A model generated the notes under the pieces. The model ran no database searches and was not told the DNA's origin. It saw only the letters and a program-made list of their open reading frames with translations. 64,000 nucleotides of DNA from Lyophyllum atratum (taxonomy: Eukaryota; Basidiomycota; Agaricomycetes; Agaricales; Lyophyllaceae), in assembly GCA_014905825.1 (NCBI GenBank), contig JACGCN010000070.1, positions 62,001-126,000 of the forward strand, in the 5' to 3' direction. Each line of letters starts with the position of its first letter. Positions within the stretch are counted from its first letter, which is position 1. Shown here in pieces: positions 1 to 11,608 of this stretch. Both the position numbers and the translations under genes were made by a program.

Positions 1-2477
1 CCAGGGACACCAAGGTCGAACTCTTAGAGCGCGAGAGGGAGGAGTTGCTCGAAAGGAACAAGGCACTGAGGATGGCTATGAACGAGATCACTACACCAAG
101 CAAGATCATCAACGCAAGCGGCATCTCTCCCATCCATCGACAAGTCCTTTCCATGTCGATGCGCGCTCCGAGGACGCCTGGGGCTCCATTGCGAGATGTG
201 TGTATTCCCGAATGTTTCTTGTTTCTATGCCACCAAATGCTAACGTTTTCGCCTGCCAGATGTCATGGCTGAACAACACGACCTCTGACCCCACTGTATC
301 GCCATTGGTTGCGGAGATCAACCGCCTGCAAAGAGAGCTCGATCTAGCCAATGATAGCATCGACGACAAGCTCGATAAACTCGAAGACGCTGGATTGGGT
401 GTGGTCGGGCTGACCAAAAAGCTCGAGGACGCCCGCGCTAAGATTTCCACCCTGGAAGACGAGATTGCACGTCTGTCGAGACGGGAGGAACGACGCGTCC
501 GCTGCCTAGAGAGGGCGAGGTGTCAAAAATGCCGGATCAAGATTAATTTCTCCAACCTGGTACAGCTTGATGAGAGGTATGTCAGGGTCGCGCATATAAC
601 AAATTTTGGACTCAATGTCTGCTATCAGTACACTGGAACTCTCTAAGGATGACCTTCCGACTGAGCCGCCTACTCCGGTCACAAGGACAAGCGAGGCCTT
701 GCGAGCCGATTTGCAGTCCGTCAACACTCACTTGGAATCTATGAAGAAAGATTGGGAACAAGAACGGCGAACCCTTCTTGGCGAAAAAGCGGTTCTTCAG
801 GATGCTACCAATCGCTTGAACGCCCAGGTGAAGAGCGCCAAAGAGGAAATGAAGAAGGTTGCTGAAAGTGGGCGAGCTGGCGAAAGAACAGCAGCAGGTG
901 TTCAAGGCGTAAGTCCCCAGAACCACAATAGGATGTTGACACTGACCCGTAAATTTCAGGAGCTCGACAAGGCCAAGCGAGTCATTGCTGACCTTGAGGC
1001 CAATCTGAAGTCAGAGCGAGCTGAGTTGAGGTCTTTGACCACGGAGCAAACCCGCGTACAACGTGAGAAGGCTGGTATCCTAAGTCGAATGCAGAGGACG
1101 GAATCTGTATGTGGCAGGTCGTGAACGTACGCGTTGTGATTAACCTTGATACGTAGGACATGGGCGACGTAAAACGACAACTCCAGAAGTTCAAGAAAGA
1201 GAATCACGATTTGGAGAAGGAGTTGCGAGGTTAGTCGTTCCTTCGAATTCTAGATGTCAGACCCTGACATCGATCCCTAGAAAATGTCAATATCGAGCAA
1301 AAGGCACGCTTGCTTGAAGGTCGTGTGATGGAAAATGCGGAGACGATTGACAACCTGCGACAAGAGCGAGCGCTCCTCACTGCTGATCACAAGGAGTTGC
1401 AACGACGGTTTTCGGAAATATCAGAGGTGGGCCAAGACATCGTCCTGATGAGATATGACACTGACTGACGAATTGCGTGACCAGGAAGCTGACAGACTTC
1501 GCGCAGCTTACGGCGCCTCCTCAACCTCTCACGACAACCGTCGTCACCAACTTGACCTCCACCTCCTGGAAATTGATGACCTTCGCCGTGCGCTCTCCGA
1601 TCAAGCCGGGGAACTTCAAAAGGCTGAGCAGGAGAAGCAACGCATTTCGGCGGAGAAGAGTGACGTTGCGAGGACGGTGGCGGCATTGGAATCTGATTTG
1701 AAGCGGGTGAAGAAGGATGCGGAAGCCTTTGGCCGTGACCTCAAACTTTTACGGGCGGAAAAGGAGAAGCAGGAGGAACGGCATAAGGACGAGCTTTCTC
1801 GGTTAGAGAGGACGAAGAAACAGGCTCAGACGCAGATCCGATTGCTGAACGAGCAGGTGGAGACTCAACGAGAAAAGACCGTTCTTGCAAGGGAAGAGTT
1901 AAAGGACCATGTCTGCGTGGCGTGAGTGACAGAGCGCCTAGGAGTTTTACTTGGATTCTGACTTCCCGTGTCGAACAGCGACGAAAGGCAGTTGTCGGCC
2001 ATGAAGCTTCAGCACAATCAGGAGTGCAAGGGCTTGTTTGTCCAGATTAAATATTTGAAGGCCAAGTTTACTCGGGAGTCGTCTTTCCGCAACGACCTCT
2101 CGTACCAGAAACACCATCTGCTCTTCCTCTTAGCCCAATTGGAAAAGAGGTGAGAGTATTCATATTTCCAGCCATCGATGTATCTGATAACGGGCGTTAG
2201 TGAACAAACAATCATCGCCTCGATTGCGCGAATTGGGTTCCCTGCATCTGAACCACCACCAGTGAAGAAGCCTCGAAAGCTGAAGAGCATAGCTCTTGCT
2301 GTTGTCTTCCTCTCCCGCGCCACGTGAGTGACGAAGATGCAAGTCACTGAGGCCCGACTAATTTGATGACATTTGTTTAGGCGTGCATGTAATCGCTGGC
2401 GAGAGCATAGCGCAGGAAAGCGAGCCATTGCGGATGCGCTCCTAGATGTGCGGCGGCGGAGGGCACAATCCTCATAG
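1..2477 (+). CDS. PACT-domain spindle pole body protein, Pcp1/pericentrin-like (5' partial)
   Basis: The gene enters from the left edge and ends at TAG 2475-2477. It has at least eight exons separated by short introns (e.g. 198-259, phase 0). Nearly all of the product is heptad-rich, Lys/Glu/Gln-rich coiled coil. The last two exons carry a PACT-type C-terminus: a conserved block starting FVQIKYLKAKFTRESSFRND, then YQKHHLLFLL, then a basic segment and RACNRWREH. PACT domains anchor AKAP450, pericentrin and fission yeast Pcp1 to the centrosome or spindle pole body and usually bind calmodulin and gamma-tubulin complexes. Role at the spindle pole is inferred from that family. The N-terminus lies outside the window. 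The nearest neighbour, cardiolipin synthase, converges on it with a gap of about 245 bp. Confidence 0.8.
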
Positions 2478-2723
2478 ACTCATAGAGCCTCTACCACTGT
2501 ATCATAGTAACGTGTTTTCGTATGTTGTACCACCCTAACGTTCCTTGTTGTATTATGCTTCTTGTAGGATTCAATTAATTCTTGAAGGACGTTGGCTTGA
2601 GTAAGAATTCGAATGCCAGAAGCGAATGTTCGATAGCGACGAGTCATCCTTCGTCCAGAGTTTTTCGCGCTGACTTGACCAAGTGCCTACGTGCTCGCGC
2701 AGCCACAACAGTGATAATCCAAA

Positions 2724-3887
2724 TTATATTGAGGGAGGTTTCTGTTGATGTCGTTGTGATACCAGCCGCACAGCATCTTTCGTAAAGATGTACGAAAGGC
2801 CGCTCCATACTGTCGTTGTCGCAACTACCCACCTAGCAAAGCCGTGAGATTGGGATAATGAATGAGCACGAGTGGACATACTGGAACACTGTCAAAGATG
2901 AGCCCAGTTCAAACGGCAGAAGAGGGCTGATAGTAGTTGTGCCCATCAATGCGAGTTGTAGGGCAGTGTTAATCTGTTGATAATCGCGTTAGCGAGGGGT
3001 TCCAACGTCGCGCATATGATTTAGTGACCTTGCTGATTGCTGTTGGTCGTATTTCAGCGGAGGGCAAAGAGAAATCCCAATATCTGGAGAACGTTTTCTG
3101 GACGCGCGAATTAGATTCAAGACGGTGCGGCGATGTCATACAATACTCACTGGTTCTGGGAGTGATGTATAGCGGATGTAAAACGCCGAAAGGCTTAACA
3201 GAACATCTCGTCCAAGGATGATAACAGCAACAGGCACTATTTTCTGTGAGAATAGCGCGGCAGAATCATCGTCAAAAAAGGACGTACGGGGCAATAGACC
3301 CTTCATTGCCAGTGTCACAGTTAACGTCGTCATCAACGTCTTGTCAGCCGCAGGATCAAGAATTGTTCCCAGCACCGTTTGCATTTTGAAACGACGCGCC
3401 AAATACCCATCAGCCTTCAGGTGGTTCCTTTAGTAGTACTCCACGTAAGAGAAACGTAGATACACACCAGATCTGTCAACCCAGCATACACCAACAGCCC
3501 AGTCGCGAGGTGGAAGTCACCCTGTAAAATTGACCATCCTAGGATGGGGCACGCAATTATTCGAGACACAGTCAAGGCGTTGGGTAACGTATATATGTTC
3601 TCTCGCATTGCGGGCTTTCCGGTTGGCTCAACTGGAGTTTGAGGATAACACAGATGACGTTGGACCGAAAATTCCCGAGTGAAGAACGGAGCTGGGGACC
3701 ATTGGCAAGGCTGGCGGAGCAGTTCACGTCTGCAAATGGGGAGAAAGCGAGAAGCCCTGTGGCGTTGAGCGCGACATAGCTGAGAGGGTATAGAGAAACG
3801 AGAGGTGGTCGATTTTAACATGCAGATTCTGCTTCCACTCACTGATGTCACTGCATTCTTGCTTATATTTTGTAAGCAGCATGCCAT
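2724..3887 (-). CDS. CRD1: Cardiolipin synthase (CDP-alcohol phosphatidyltransferase family)
   Basis: The product condenses CDP-diacylglycerol with phosphatidylglycerol to make cardiolipin in the mitochondrial inner membrane. The diagnostic motif is complete after splicing: DGYLARRFKMQTVLGTILDP followed by AADK, which fits D-G-x2-A-R-x8-G-x3-D-x3-D. It is preceded by NIYTLPNALTVSRI, the usual start of the domain. The first ~85 residues are rich in Arg, Ser and Gln and poor in acid, as expected of a mitochondrial presequence. Introns interrupt after TDL, inside GLLP/LPVAVIILGRD, after SLPEP (next exon KTFSRYWDFSLPSAE), after AISK and near the end; the last exon stops at TAA 2726-2724. The first ATG (3887) lies only 12 bp from a possible ATG of the divergent neighbour, so the true start may be a later Met. 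Confidence 0.9.
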
Positions 3888-4034
3888 AATTAGACCAATT
3901 TGGCACGCCCAGTCTCTACCGTAATGCTGAAACGTCTCAACTTGGAAGGGAGGGCTGTCCTTGCCTACTCACCCTCACGAAACATACAGCGACGATACAC
4001 TTCTGACCTTTCTATACATCACTTAAGATCTGCA

Positions 4035-4592
4035 ATGCCTTGGCCGCCGTATATCCGAAATGTGTTCAATGTCATCACATCCTCCGGCGATGAAATCGAG
4101 GAGAGCAGATACTATGGTGCATACAACAACCTCCTAGGGGAGCTGTTCCCTCCGTCGGACCATTTTGTGGTCGTCATTCCATACTCAGACCACCCATCAT
4201 ATGCCCATCCCAATGATTTCGCCACTCCCTTCATTGTTCGCCGCCACGGCTACCCCGTCTTCTTCATCGAGATACGACCAGCAGGTCATCTCGAGAATTC
4301 TGCACGTCTCGCCGATGCCGACGAACAAATGCGAAGGGAGATTGATGATCTCTCGACTGAACTCAACATTCCGACGCTGTATGGCGTAAGTGCAATAGGG
4401 ACGAGGCTCTGTATTTATAGATACGAGTCCGGGAAAGGCATAGTTACGCCTGAGCCGATCGAGGAGGAGTCAAAAGAAGCTGACGCCAGAGAACTAGCTA
4501 GTCGGTGGGATGTCGATGTCCTGACATCGGAAGCGGAGACAAGACTGCGCGACGCAACAAACCATGTCGAGGCGATGTGTGAACACTTCTGA
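4035..4592 (+). CDS. Conserved basidiomycete protein with PD-(D/E)XK-nuclease-like core
   Basis: Single-exon gene. I place the start at ATG 4035 (MPWPPYIRNVFN) because similarity-like composition begins there; an in-frame upstream ATG at 3900 would add 45 Arg/Ser-rich residues and nearly touch the divergent cardiolipin synthase ORF. The product (185 aa) contains YYGAYNNLLGELFP, FATPFIVRRHGYPVFFIEIR and YGVSAIGTRLCIY. The layout (early Glu helix, xDF-like strand, then a hydrophobic strand ending E-x-K/R) resembles PD-(D/E)XK folds, and I recall similar unnamed proteins in Agaricomycetes. The putative catalytic lysine of the E-x-K element is Arg here (EIR), so activity is doubtful. No function is assigned. 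Confidence 0.55.
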   Translation: MPWPPYIRNVFNVITSSGDEIEESRYYGAYNNLLGELFPPSDHFVVVIPYSDHPSYAHPNDFATPFIVRRHGYPVFFIEIRPAGHLENSARLADADEQMRREIDDLSTELNIPTLYGVSAIGTRLCIYRYESGKGIVTPEPIEEESKEADARELASRWDVDVLTSEAETRLRDATNHVEAMCEHF

Positions 4593-4739
4593 CATCTGTG
4601 AGCGCACCATCATACAGATTATCATTGCTGATGAGGATTCTTCGTCCAGGTCCTGCGCAATTAATCCTTACATGACTTCATGCCATGTAGCTTTGAAACA
4701 TCTGTTCACTGGCCTGCGTCTTGACACCCGAGTGGAATT

Positions 4740-4927
4740 GTCTCAGGAACTTTGCTGCTACCTTGGATTGCTGATGATACATTGTCTGCCAGACTCGCGT
4801 CAGCAACGAAATAGAGCGAGGGTGGAAAGCTGTACCTATACATGACCACAAAAAACAGCAGGCCATTGTACGTTGCCGCAGAACTAGGCTCGAGCTCGTC
4901 GACTTGAAGTAGCATGTCCAAGAGCAC
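4740..4927 (-). pseudogene. Relic fragment resembling the neighbouring BTB gene
   Basis: Read on the minus strand, positions ~4870-4910 encode VDELEPSSAATYNGLL. The intact BTB protein next door has VDELELISAATYHRLL. The underlying DNA also matches over about 45 bp, including the string GAGCTCGAGC. Outside this patch no BTB fold or continuing frame could be followed, so I read this as the remnant of a second, decayed copy. The rest of 4593-5480 shows no gene that I can support. Confidence 0.35.
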
Positions 4928-5530
4928 CCTGGCCTTAAAATGGTCGATAAAAAGAATTGAACCGTCTGGCCCCTTCTGCCGTTGAACTCTTCACTGGTTA
5001 CTGACGGAACAATCTTTACTCACAAACAGTGCGCCCGACACCAAGCGTCTGAAGCTAGCAAGGGTCTGATGCTTGCCTGTGCCAGTCTGGTGGTGGTACC
5101 AAGGTGATACATACTACTCTGAACTTGACGCTTCGATTATTACAAAAATCTGCGCGCGTATTCAAGTGGGATGTGGATGTCTCCACTCTGTTCATGTCCG
5201 AGTTACGACATTGTGGCCGCCTCTATTTATAAACGCACCATCGACCTGTCGCGGTCAAAGTCATAGTCGCCTCGCAGTGCTGAGGATGGCGACAGAATCT
5301 GACATTTCAAGGGTGGCCCGCAAACATCAACCTGGAGGGATACCGATGGTAACCCATTTCCCCCATCGCACCCTTGGTAGGAAGCTCGATGGATATCGGA
5401 GGACATCGTAACGTCGCCTGATAGTGCGATCCATTGATTCGCCACACCTCAATCTCCTAGGTCCGAAGAATCAATTTCACCTATGGCGGAATCAACACCT
5501 TCCTCGGCCTCCACTTATGCTGAACATATT

Positions 5531-6550
5531 CTAGCAAAGCATGGGACTTACCGTAGATATCTTCCTATCGACTCTTCCCGCCAAGATATGGACGTACTCC
5601 TCGAGCTGTTCAGTGGAAGACCTCGTACATTCGTCGCAAAGAGAGATATTACTGAGCGGCGGGGCTTCAAGTAAATCAACCTTCTTCACAGCTTCGCCCC
5701 AGGGCTGTTTTTTCAGTTCATCACCCACACTCTGCATCCACCCAAGCCACCATTCCCGTGGCCCTCGGCAGCCGTCACGCCTGGTGCCTTTTCCTTTCGC
5801 CATGCACTTCGAGTATTCATCCCAGACCCAATCGCTGCCTGGTCTCCACTTACCGAGGGCTGCTACCTCCGCCGCCGCGGCTTCTCCGCACTCCTTCCGG
5901 TACCGGAGTAGGCGATGATACGTAGCTGCCGAAATGAGCTCGAGCTCATCGACCAGTGGCGTATATGCGGGATGGCGAAGTGTATACCGAGCAGCTTCTC
6001 GTGCCTCCTTTGCCCATCCATAGTGACAAGCGAGTGCGTATACCCGCAAGGGCTGCGACTCAATAAACCGTGGCTCAACAACCACCCTCTGAACATACTT
6101 CTGAATGCCCTCCATCTCAAACTTGACCGCTGCTCGCATAACGATCAAGAGGTCCTTCAACGACGACAGAGGCGGCGATTCTTTCACGCTGATAGGGTAA
6201 CACAAGCCGAGAACGAGCTCCAGCGTATGTTTGTCTTCTTCCATTTCCATAACAGGAGTCCCATCCTCACTCTCCGGCTGGGGAAGAGTAAAGGCTGTGG
6301 CAAAGAACGAAGACGCAAGAGACAGCAGGAGTTTGTAGACCCGAAAGTCGGTGGGTACCTTGTCCGAAGAGCGTAGAATTAGGTCTGCGTCAGGGTCGTC
6401 AAACGGGTGAGCTGCAGGTTGCGGAGTATTGCTACCCGCCATGGAGGGTTGCTTGGTGGCTAGAGGTCGATAGGATCGATCATGATGCATTACGCTCATT
6501 GCAATATCCGAACTCCGCGGGCCCCTCCGAGTTGGTGTGTTACTATACAA
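5531..6550 (-). CDS. BTB/POZ domain protein
   Basis: A 339-residue product. After ~50 low-complexity residues comes a BTB/POZ-like domain (about 52-150): DADLILRSSDKVPTDFRVYK, then LLLSLASSFFATAF, and a helical end KDLLIVMRAAVKFEMEGIQK. The C-terminal half has the helix-rich extension seen in the large expanded BTB family of mushrooms, including ISAATYHRLLRYRKECG. These proteins are thought to act as oligomerisation or cullin-3 adaptors; no substrate can be inferred. The ORF as drawn ends at TVSPMLC. A canonical donor (GGTAAGT) sits at ISTG, and splicing to an AG near 5520 would replace those residues with about 12 others and move the stop to 5481. The tail is therefore uncertain. Confidence 0.75.
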   Translation of the reverse strand: MYSNTPTRRGPRSSDIAMSVMHHDRSYRPLATKQPSMAGSNTPQPAAHPFDDPDADLILRSSDKVPTDFRVYKLLLSLASSFFATAFTLPQPESEDGTPVMEMEEDKHTLELVLGLCYPISVKESPPLSSLKDLLIVMRAAVKFEMEGIQKYVQRVVVEPRFIESQPLRVYALACHYGWAKEAREAARYTLRHPAYTPLVDELELISAATYHRLLRYRKECGEAAAAEVAALGKWRPGSDWVWDEYSKCMAKGKGTRRDGCRGPREWWLGWMQSVGDELKKQPWGEAVKKVDLLEAPPLSNISLCDECTRSSTEQLEEYVHILAGRVDRKISTVSPMLC

Positions 6551-7145
6551 CGTACTAAGTGCTCAGTATGCTACCTCGAGGCTAGGTCGCGAAGCCAAAG
6601 TATGAAGAAGCGAATCTGAACTATACAGGAACAGCCAAGAACCAATATCCATCCTGTGTGTCGCCGTCAAGTTCCTTCAGAATTTTCGAACTTGAAGGAA
6701 TATCTTTTTTTAACATCCATTTATTTTATCGACCTGCGGGCGAAGCCCATGTCGGTCCTAATCTACGCAATACATAAATGGTGGACCCCGTGTCCCCAAT
6801 TCCTGCACCTGCTGAGTATGCGAACGGTCCTGTTTTACTCGCCCAAACCCTGACGTGTACCGTTTCCGCTTCTTCGTGGTGGTTGCGTAAGTTGGTAAGT
6901 ATCGACGGAGTGCTTGGATCCCGAAAGGGACTTGCACGAAAAGACATCCCGTCGAAAGACGGTAGCTCGGTGTATATCTAGCAATAGTATCAAGTGCAAT
7001 GACCATAGAAGATAAAGATGGTGGAGATGGAAAATGTCTTATGAAGGTATGTTTCCCTTGTGTGAGGCTTGCAGCAGGGTAAGCGTGAAACAATAGGGCA
7101 TATTGACCGATAGAGTCCGTTGTCTACGGCGGTCAAACCTAGTGC
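6551..7145. other. Intergenic region, no supported gene
   Basis: Upstream of the BTB gene and downstream of the RING gene. A 111-codon minus-strand ORF (6758-7093) has no recognisable domain and poor codon periodicity; I see nothing else. Confidence 0.4.
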
Positions 7146-8055
7146 CTACGCTGGATCAGCCATCCGTGCTCTCTTCGCTGGTCGTGTTAATTCCTTCTCT
7201 GAGATGGAAGGCGAAGGGTTTGTCTGTGGGCGACGCGACAGCGAGGGGGGTAGTACAGACTCGCCCGATGAAAGGGGAAGGGCTTCTGTAAAAGCATGAG
7301 GTAAAGGAGGTAGATCGGCACAGGTCGACGGGGATGGGGAAAGCGGGTATAGCGACAACCTGAGAGGCGGGGAGGGGGTTAGGAAGAGCAGGGCACTGAT
7401 CAAATTCAAGTAACTTAACTCGCTCGCTGGCAGCTTCTCACGTAGAAGTTTATAGTGCTTGTAGATGTCGTCGCGCTCCTGCCGCATCTTTACAGCCTGG
7501 TCCCTCGCCATACGCGCGAATCCTAGCAAGCCTAACGTTGCTGCTCCGTGGACTTCTGCACGCCGGCGCCACATCCCACAGGTTGTTTGAAGCGCTGAAT
7601 TTTCAGCATTCAATCGACTGTTCTCTATAGCGATCTCTGTTGTGGCAGATACTGTTCGTGGTGTCTGCTTAGCAACGTCTGGATAGAGTCGTCGAATACT
7701 TGGCAGAAGATGTGGGCGTAATTGTGCTGGTACGAGGGCAGTGTCGATGTTGGCTGTCGCGGACGACATATGAGATATGGCTCGTCGCTTGTGTACATAG
7801 AAGAATGACGACGAACCTATGCTATACGATGAGCGGCACATCGGGCAAGTGTGGAGAGTCGTATATGGTACAATGGCATTCACCGCTCGCCCAATGCATT
7901 CACTGCAAAATAAATGTCCTAAGAATTTTGAACGTTGATCAATTCCCGATGACTCGGAGAATGGACTGCATTGGATGAGACTGACCACAGGGCAACGCAA
8001 CGGGTTTGTCTAGATCTTCGATACATATTCCACAGGCAGGCATAGTGGCAGACAT
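7146..8055 (-). CDS. RING-finger / coiled-coil protein (copy 1)
   Basis: The start is ATG 8055 (MSATMPACGICIEDLDKP). A 67 nt intron splits the Gly codon of CGH. The spliced RING is C-x2-C (CGIC), CGHLFCSEC and CPMC, a C3HC4 finger at residues ~8-55 that normally recruits an E2 ubiquitin-conjugating enzyme. A helical, probably coiled-coil stretch follows (residues ~130-200). The tail is Ser/Pro-rich and ends with a basic, NLS-like RPAKRARMADPA. The gene at 21226-22376 has the same order (N-terminal RING, same phase-1 intron, coiled coil, basic PSNKRPR-type tail), so the two are paralogues. Ubiquitin ligase activity is inferred from the RING; the substrate is unknown. A weak TATA-like ATATATAA lies about 55 bp upstream. 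Confidence 0.75.
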
Positions 8056-9417
8056 CTTGTTTCGGAAGACAGGCGGCTGAGTGGATGTGGAAGCTGAATA
8101 ACGATTTCTTATATATCTCGTTTAGGGGAGAAGTGCCAGAACCAAGTGCAGCCAACGAGGCGTCTATTACTGCCGATCGTACGGAGGGAGTCATTCCGTG
8201 TTACTTTTCCCTCATCTCTATGATCGAGAGTGACTTCCACATTCCTGGCCATGCCGAGAAACAAGCTGTAGACCCGGCGACGAAGGGGCCGGATGGTTCA
8301 TGCCGTGGCAGCACAGTCAATAGTTAGCCGCACAGATAGCCTTGAGCCATGGAGGGATCGCTGAGTTTCTTTTCACAGACCATAGTTCGCAGTAGCTCGA
8401 ACCGGTCGAGAGGGGTCGGAGGCTCGAAAAGACCGTGCTGGATCCCGTTGGATCCTCCCAGATTTGGGCAGCAGAGAGTTTGATCTCTAGATACATCATA
8501 AATCAATTACATGGGTTGCTATCGATCCTAAGTTACTTGATACCTCAGGTCCAGGAGCCCCACTCTATTCGATCCATCTGGCCAGATGAGGCCGTTGAAG
8601 TGGAACGGTCAGGGCCGAACCAAGGAAGCGCGAACCCAATGGCTATATCAGTGTAGGGCTGTGAATAAGCGTCGTGTGATCATGGTTTTGCAGTAGAAAC
8701 GTGTGTATGGCATCGGTGCGTGTTTGCGACCGATACCCTAATGCGTCATGTTCGCTGACAAGATTGCCAAGGAATGCCACTGCCAGCAGATGTAAATTTA
8801 CGCCACCTTGTGGGTATAGTCGATGGTCACTTGGGAGCTGAAATTGAAACGGGTCGAAACAGCTTGACAAATACGGTATTCATTTATTACTGAACATTGT
8901 CCGACTGGGTCCGCGGTGCCACCGAAAGGAACTTGTGTCTCCACTGCCAATCAAACACATTGCGTACGCGTGTTGACCGAAGTTCGATAAAGGACGCAGT
9001 TGGATCCATAGGTTCCGAGCGACCAACAGTGGTAGACTTCTGAGGCTCACTGGAGGGGAACCACAGGTCAGGCTTGCCTTGCTCAGAATAGAAAGAGCAG
9101 GACGCTTGTGAGGTAGCTGCATATCGTGCAGCTAGGCTGGCATAATGAAACGAGTCCAGTCAGAGTCATGAGAGAAGGGTTTAGCCACCGACGACGGCAT
9201 TTGTTACTTTGACAAGGGGATCCGAGTCCGGGGGAGGAAAGACCGGAACGGGCAACAGTATTGTGCCTTGTTAGGATTGGAGCAGGCCGTCTCGGCAACT
9301 CGCGGCTGGTATGCAGCACTGAAAAATAAGGTTTCAGCCACTAGCACGAACACCAAACAAGGACTAAATACGCTCTCGCAAGGTAGGCACAGCGACAAAC
9401 CACCAATCCCCGACAAA
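8056..9417. other. Intergenic region upstream of RPL11, no supported gene
   Basis: About 1.36 kb between the divergent RING gene and RPL11. Several ORFs of 60-95 codons are present on both strands, but none shows a domain or joins into a spliced model. It probably holds the promoters of both neighbours. Confidence 0.4.
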
Positions 9418-10110
9418 ATGGTCAGTAAATCCGTGCCTTCTACTGTAATGCTGCTAATAGAAAGTATAATCTTAACAGGCCGACCAAAAAACGACCCCCA
9501 CCAACCCCATGAGGGAGCCCCGTATCGACAAGCTCGTCATCAGTGCGTGTACTGAACCCAAGGATGATACATGAGATGCTGAAACTAGGGCTAGACATCT
9601 CCGTGGGCGAGTCTGGTGATCGTTTGACCCGTGCCTCCAAAGTGCTGGAGCAACTTACTGGTCAAACACCCGTCACATCAAAAGCCCGATACACTGTGCG
9701 CACGTTCGGTATCCGTCGTAACGAGAAGATCGCCGTGCACGTCACGATCCGTGGCCCCAAAGCTGAGGAGATCCTGGAGCGTGGTTTGAAGGTGAAGGAG
9801 TACGAGCTGAGACGCAAGAACTTCTCCGAGACCGGCAACTTCGGGTTTGGAATTCAGGAACATATCGATTTGGGTGCTCGGTATGATCCTGGAATCGGTA
9901 TCTTCGGTATGGATTTCTATGTTGTGATGGGACGGCCAGGCGCACGGGTGGCAAGGCGGAAGCAGAAGAAGGCCAGGGTTGGATTCTCCCACCGTATCAA
10001 GAAGGAGGACACGATGGCATGGTTCAAGCAGCGCTTCGACGGTATCATCCTTGTAAGTCCTATCTTCCATATCTCTAGGCACCTTTAATGATCCGATTCA
10101 ATAGAAATAG
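9418..10110 (+). CDS. RPL11: 60S ribosomal protein L11 (uL5)
   Basis: Four exons: ATG alone (9418-9420), then 9479-9542, 9595-10052 and a two-codon terminal exon ending TAG 10108-10110. The introns are 9421-9478, 9543-9594 and 10053-10104. The product begins [20 protein letters not shown], then [20 protein letters not shown], and carries the uL5 signatures [20 protein letters not shown] and [12 protein letters not shown]. It is about 175 aa, the usual length for the family. uL5 binds 5S rRNA in the large-subunit central protuberance. An intron immediately after the start codon is common in fungal ribosomal protein genes. This is one of the most secure calls in the window. Confidence 0.97.
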
Positions 10111-10951
10111 ACGTCTTGCTGTGTTACACCATGCTATGTATCTATGACTATATGGCATGCCCCTTCATTCACACCATTCATCATGCACATTTGGCAGATA
10201 CAAGTTGGTAATTGCAACGGCCTTCAATGGATGTCATACACTACTAAATCAACTTGTCGTGGAACCAAAATACTAAGTATGAAGGTTCAAACGAAAGCCC
10301 ACTCAACAGATCCGACCTGCTATTACGCTCTGGCGTGTCGGGACTATCGTGATGCTCAGAGTACTTCAGTTGGGATCCCAAAGCTCCTTGACGAATAGAA
10401 CAAAGTGCTTGTGGGGTTGCGCAGTCGCTTTCGCTCAACATCTGTTAGGGACGCTGACGCCATTAAGATGCTCTCTTGGACTGGCTGCCGGCATGACCGC
10501 GTTGTTACATGGCGCATAGTTCGCTTCTGTCGAGCGGGTGGGCCTTTTGGAATCCCACTGGCATCATCTCAGTCGGCTTTACATGCGTTTGGTACACGTT
10601 TACGACGAGAATGCGTTTGGTACACGTCCACGATCAGAAAATACGGCCTGTCAAGGAATGCGGAACAAGGTGGGCTGCGTGCGGCGGAGGTTGAAGGTGC
10701 CGCTTCCCCAGTCGGTCCAGCGGCGTGAGTCGGTGAGAGGAGTCGATGCGCGGAATTGATCGGCATAGCGATGCAAGTACCTTATGCACACGCTTTCCAC
10801 AAGGACACCACAAGGACACTCAGTCGTATATGCAACGTATATGCATGGAGATCCTTCATGGCTTGATCGTATAGATATTGATTGATGAATTGCATACTTC
10901 TGTCACCAGCGACGCTCCACCCTACGTGGAAGGCGAAAGGCTTTCTGAGTG
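10111..10951. other. Intergenic region, no supported gene
   Basis: Follows RPL11. It contains a short direct repeat, ATGCGTTTGGTACACGT, at about 10587 and 10611, and no ORF with a recognisable domain. Confidence 0.4.
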
Positions 10952-11080
10952 TCCATCTGTTGTATGATCACAGTTGACGCCCTCCTGAAAATTGTATCGA
11001 TGGAATTGAAGTCTTTCTCGAAATGTAATCAAAGAAAGTCACTATAGTCGTCTAGATCGTCATCACTTCCTTCAAGCATC

Positions 11081-11175
11081 GCCATCACTTTCTTCGTTGT
11101 CTTCACTTCCTTCATTGTCTTCACTTCCTTCGTTGTCTTCACTTCCTTCATCGTCTTCACTTTCTTCATCGTCCG
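11081..11175. repeat. 18 bp coding repeat for acidic SEDNEG tail
   Basis: Four to five imperfect copies of an 18 bp unit (CTTCACTTCCTTCGTTGT on the plus strand) encode the acidic tail of the F-box pseudogene. A related but shifted array lies at 14706-14830 in the intact copy, encoding SEDDEE repeats. Confidence 0.7.
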
Positions 11176-11608
11176 TAGAAATATGTCCATCCCAATCCTT
11201 CTCGACGATGCCCCTTAGTTCCACAATGTATGCTTCAGAAACATGACGACATTGGGTGATGTCTAGCTCGCGAAGTGGCGCTCCTTGATGATCTCTAACT
11301 TTTAAACAATATTCCAGCTGCTCACGGACGAGCGAGTCGTCAAAAGACCAATCGAACAGCGAGAGCTTCCGTAGGGCCCGAAACTTTAAACCCTGAGCAT
11401 TGGCCGTCTGTGCTTCCGATATGGTAAATGGTGGTGTGACAATGAGAAAGAGCGTCGAGTAAGCCGGCGTGGGAAATGCCAGAATGAATGTGTGCGAGGC
11501 AGCTAAGGGTCTGTTCGGCAACCAAACCTGGGTCAGGTTTGGGGTCAGGTTTGCTTACATATACGTCAGGTGACGATTTCGGAAACAACCGAGCGCATGT
11601 GATGCAGT

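Noticed and set aside
109..450. 113-codon minus-strand ORF opposite the spindle-pole gene
   Set aside because: Antisense shadow of a well-supported coiled-coil exon; no domain.
6758..7093. 111-codon minus-strand ORF in the gap after the BTB gene
   Set aside because: No domain, no intron support, random-looking composition.
11508..11530. TAA target duplication making the outer element a PIF/Harbinger MITE
   Set aside because: CTAAG precedes the left end, but the right flank is GATCACC; no TAA is repeated there.
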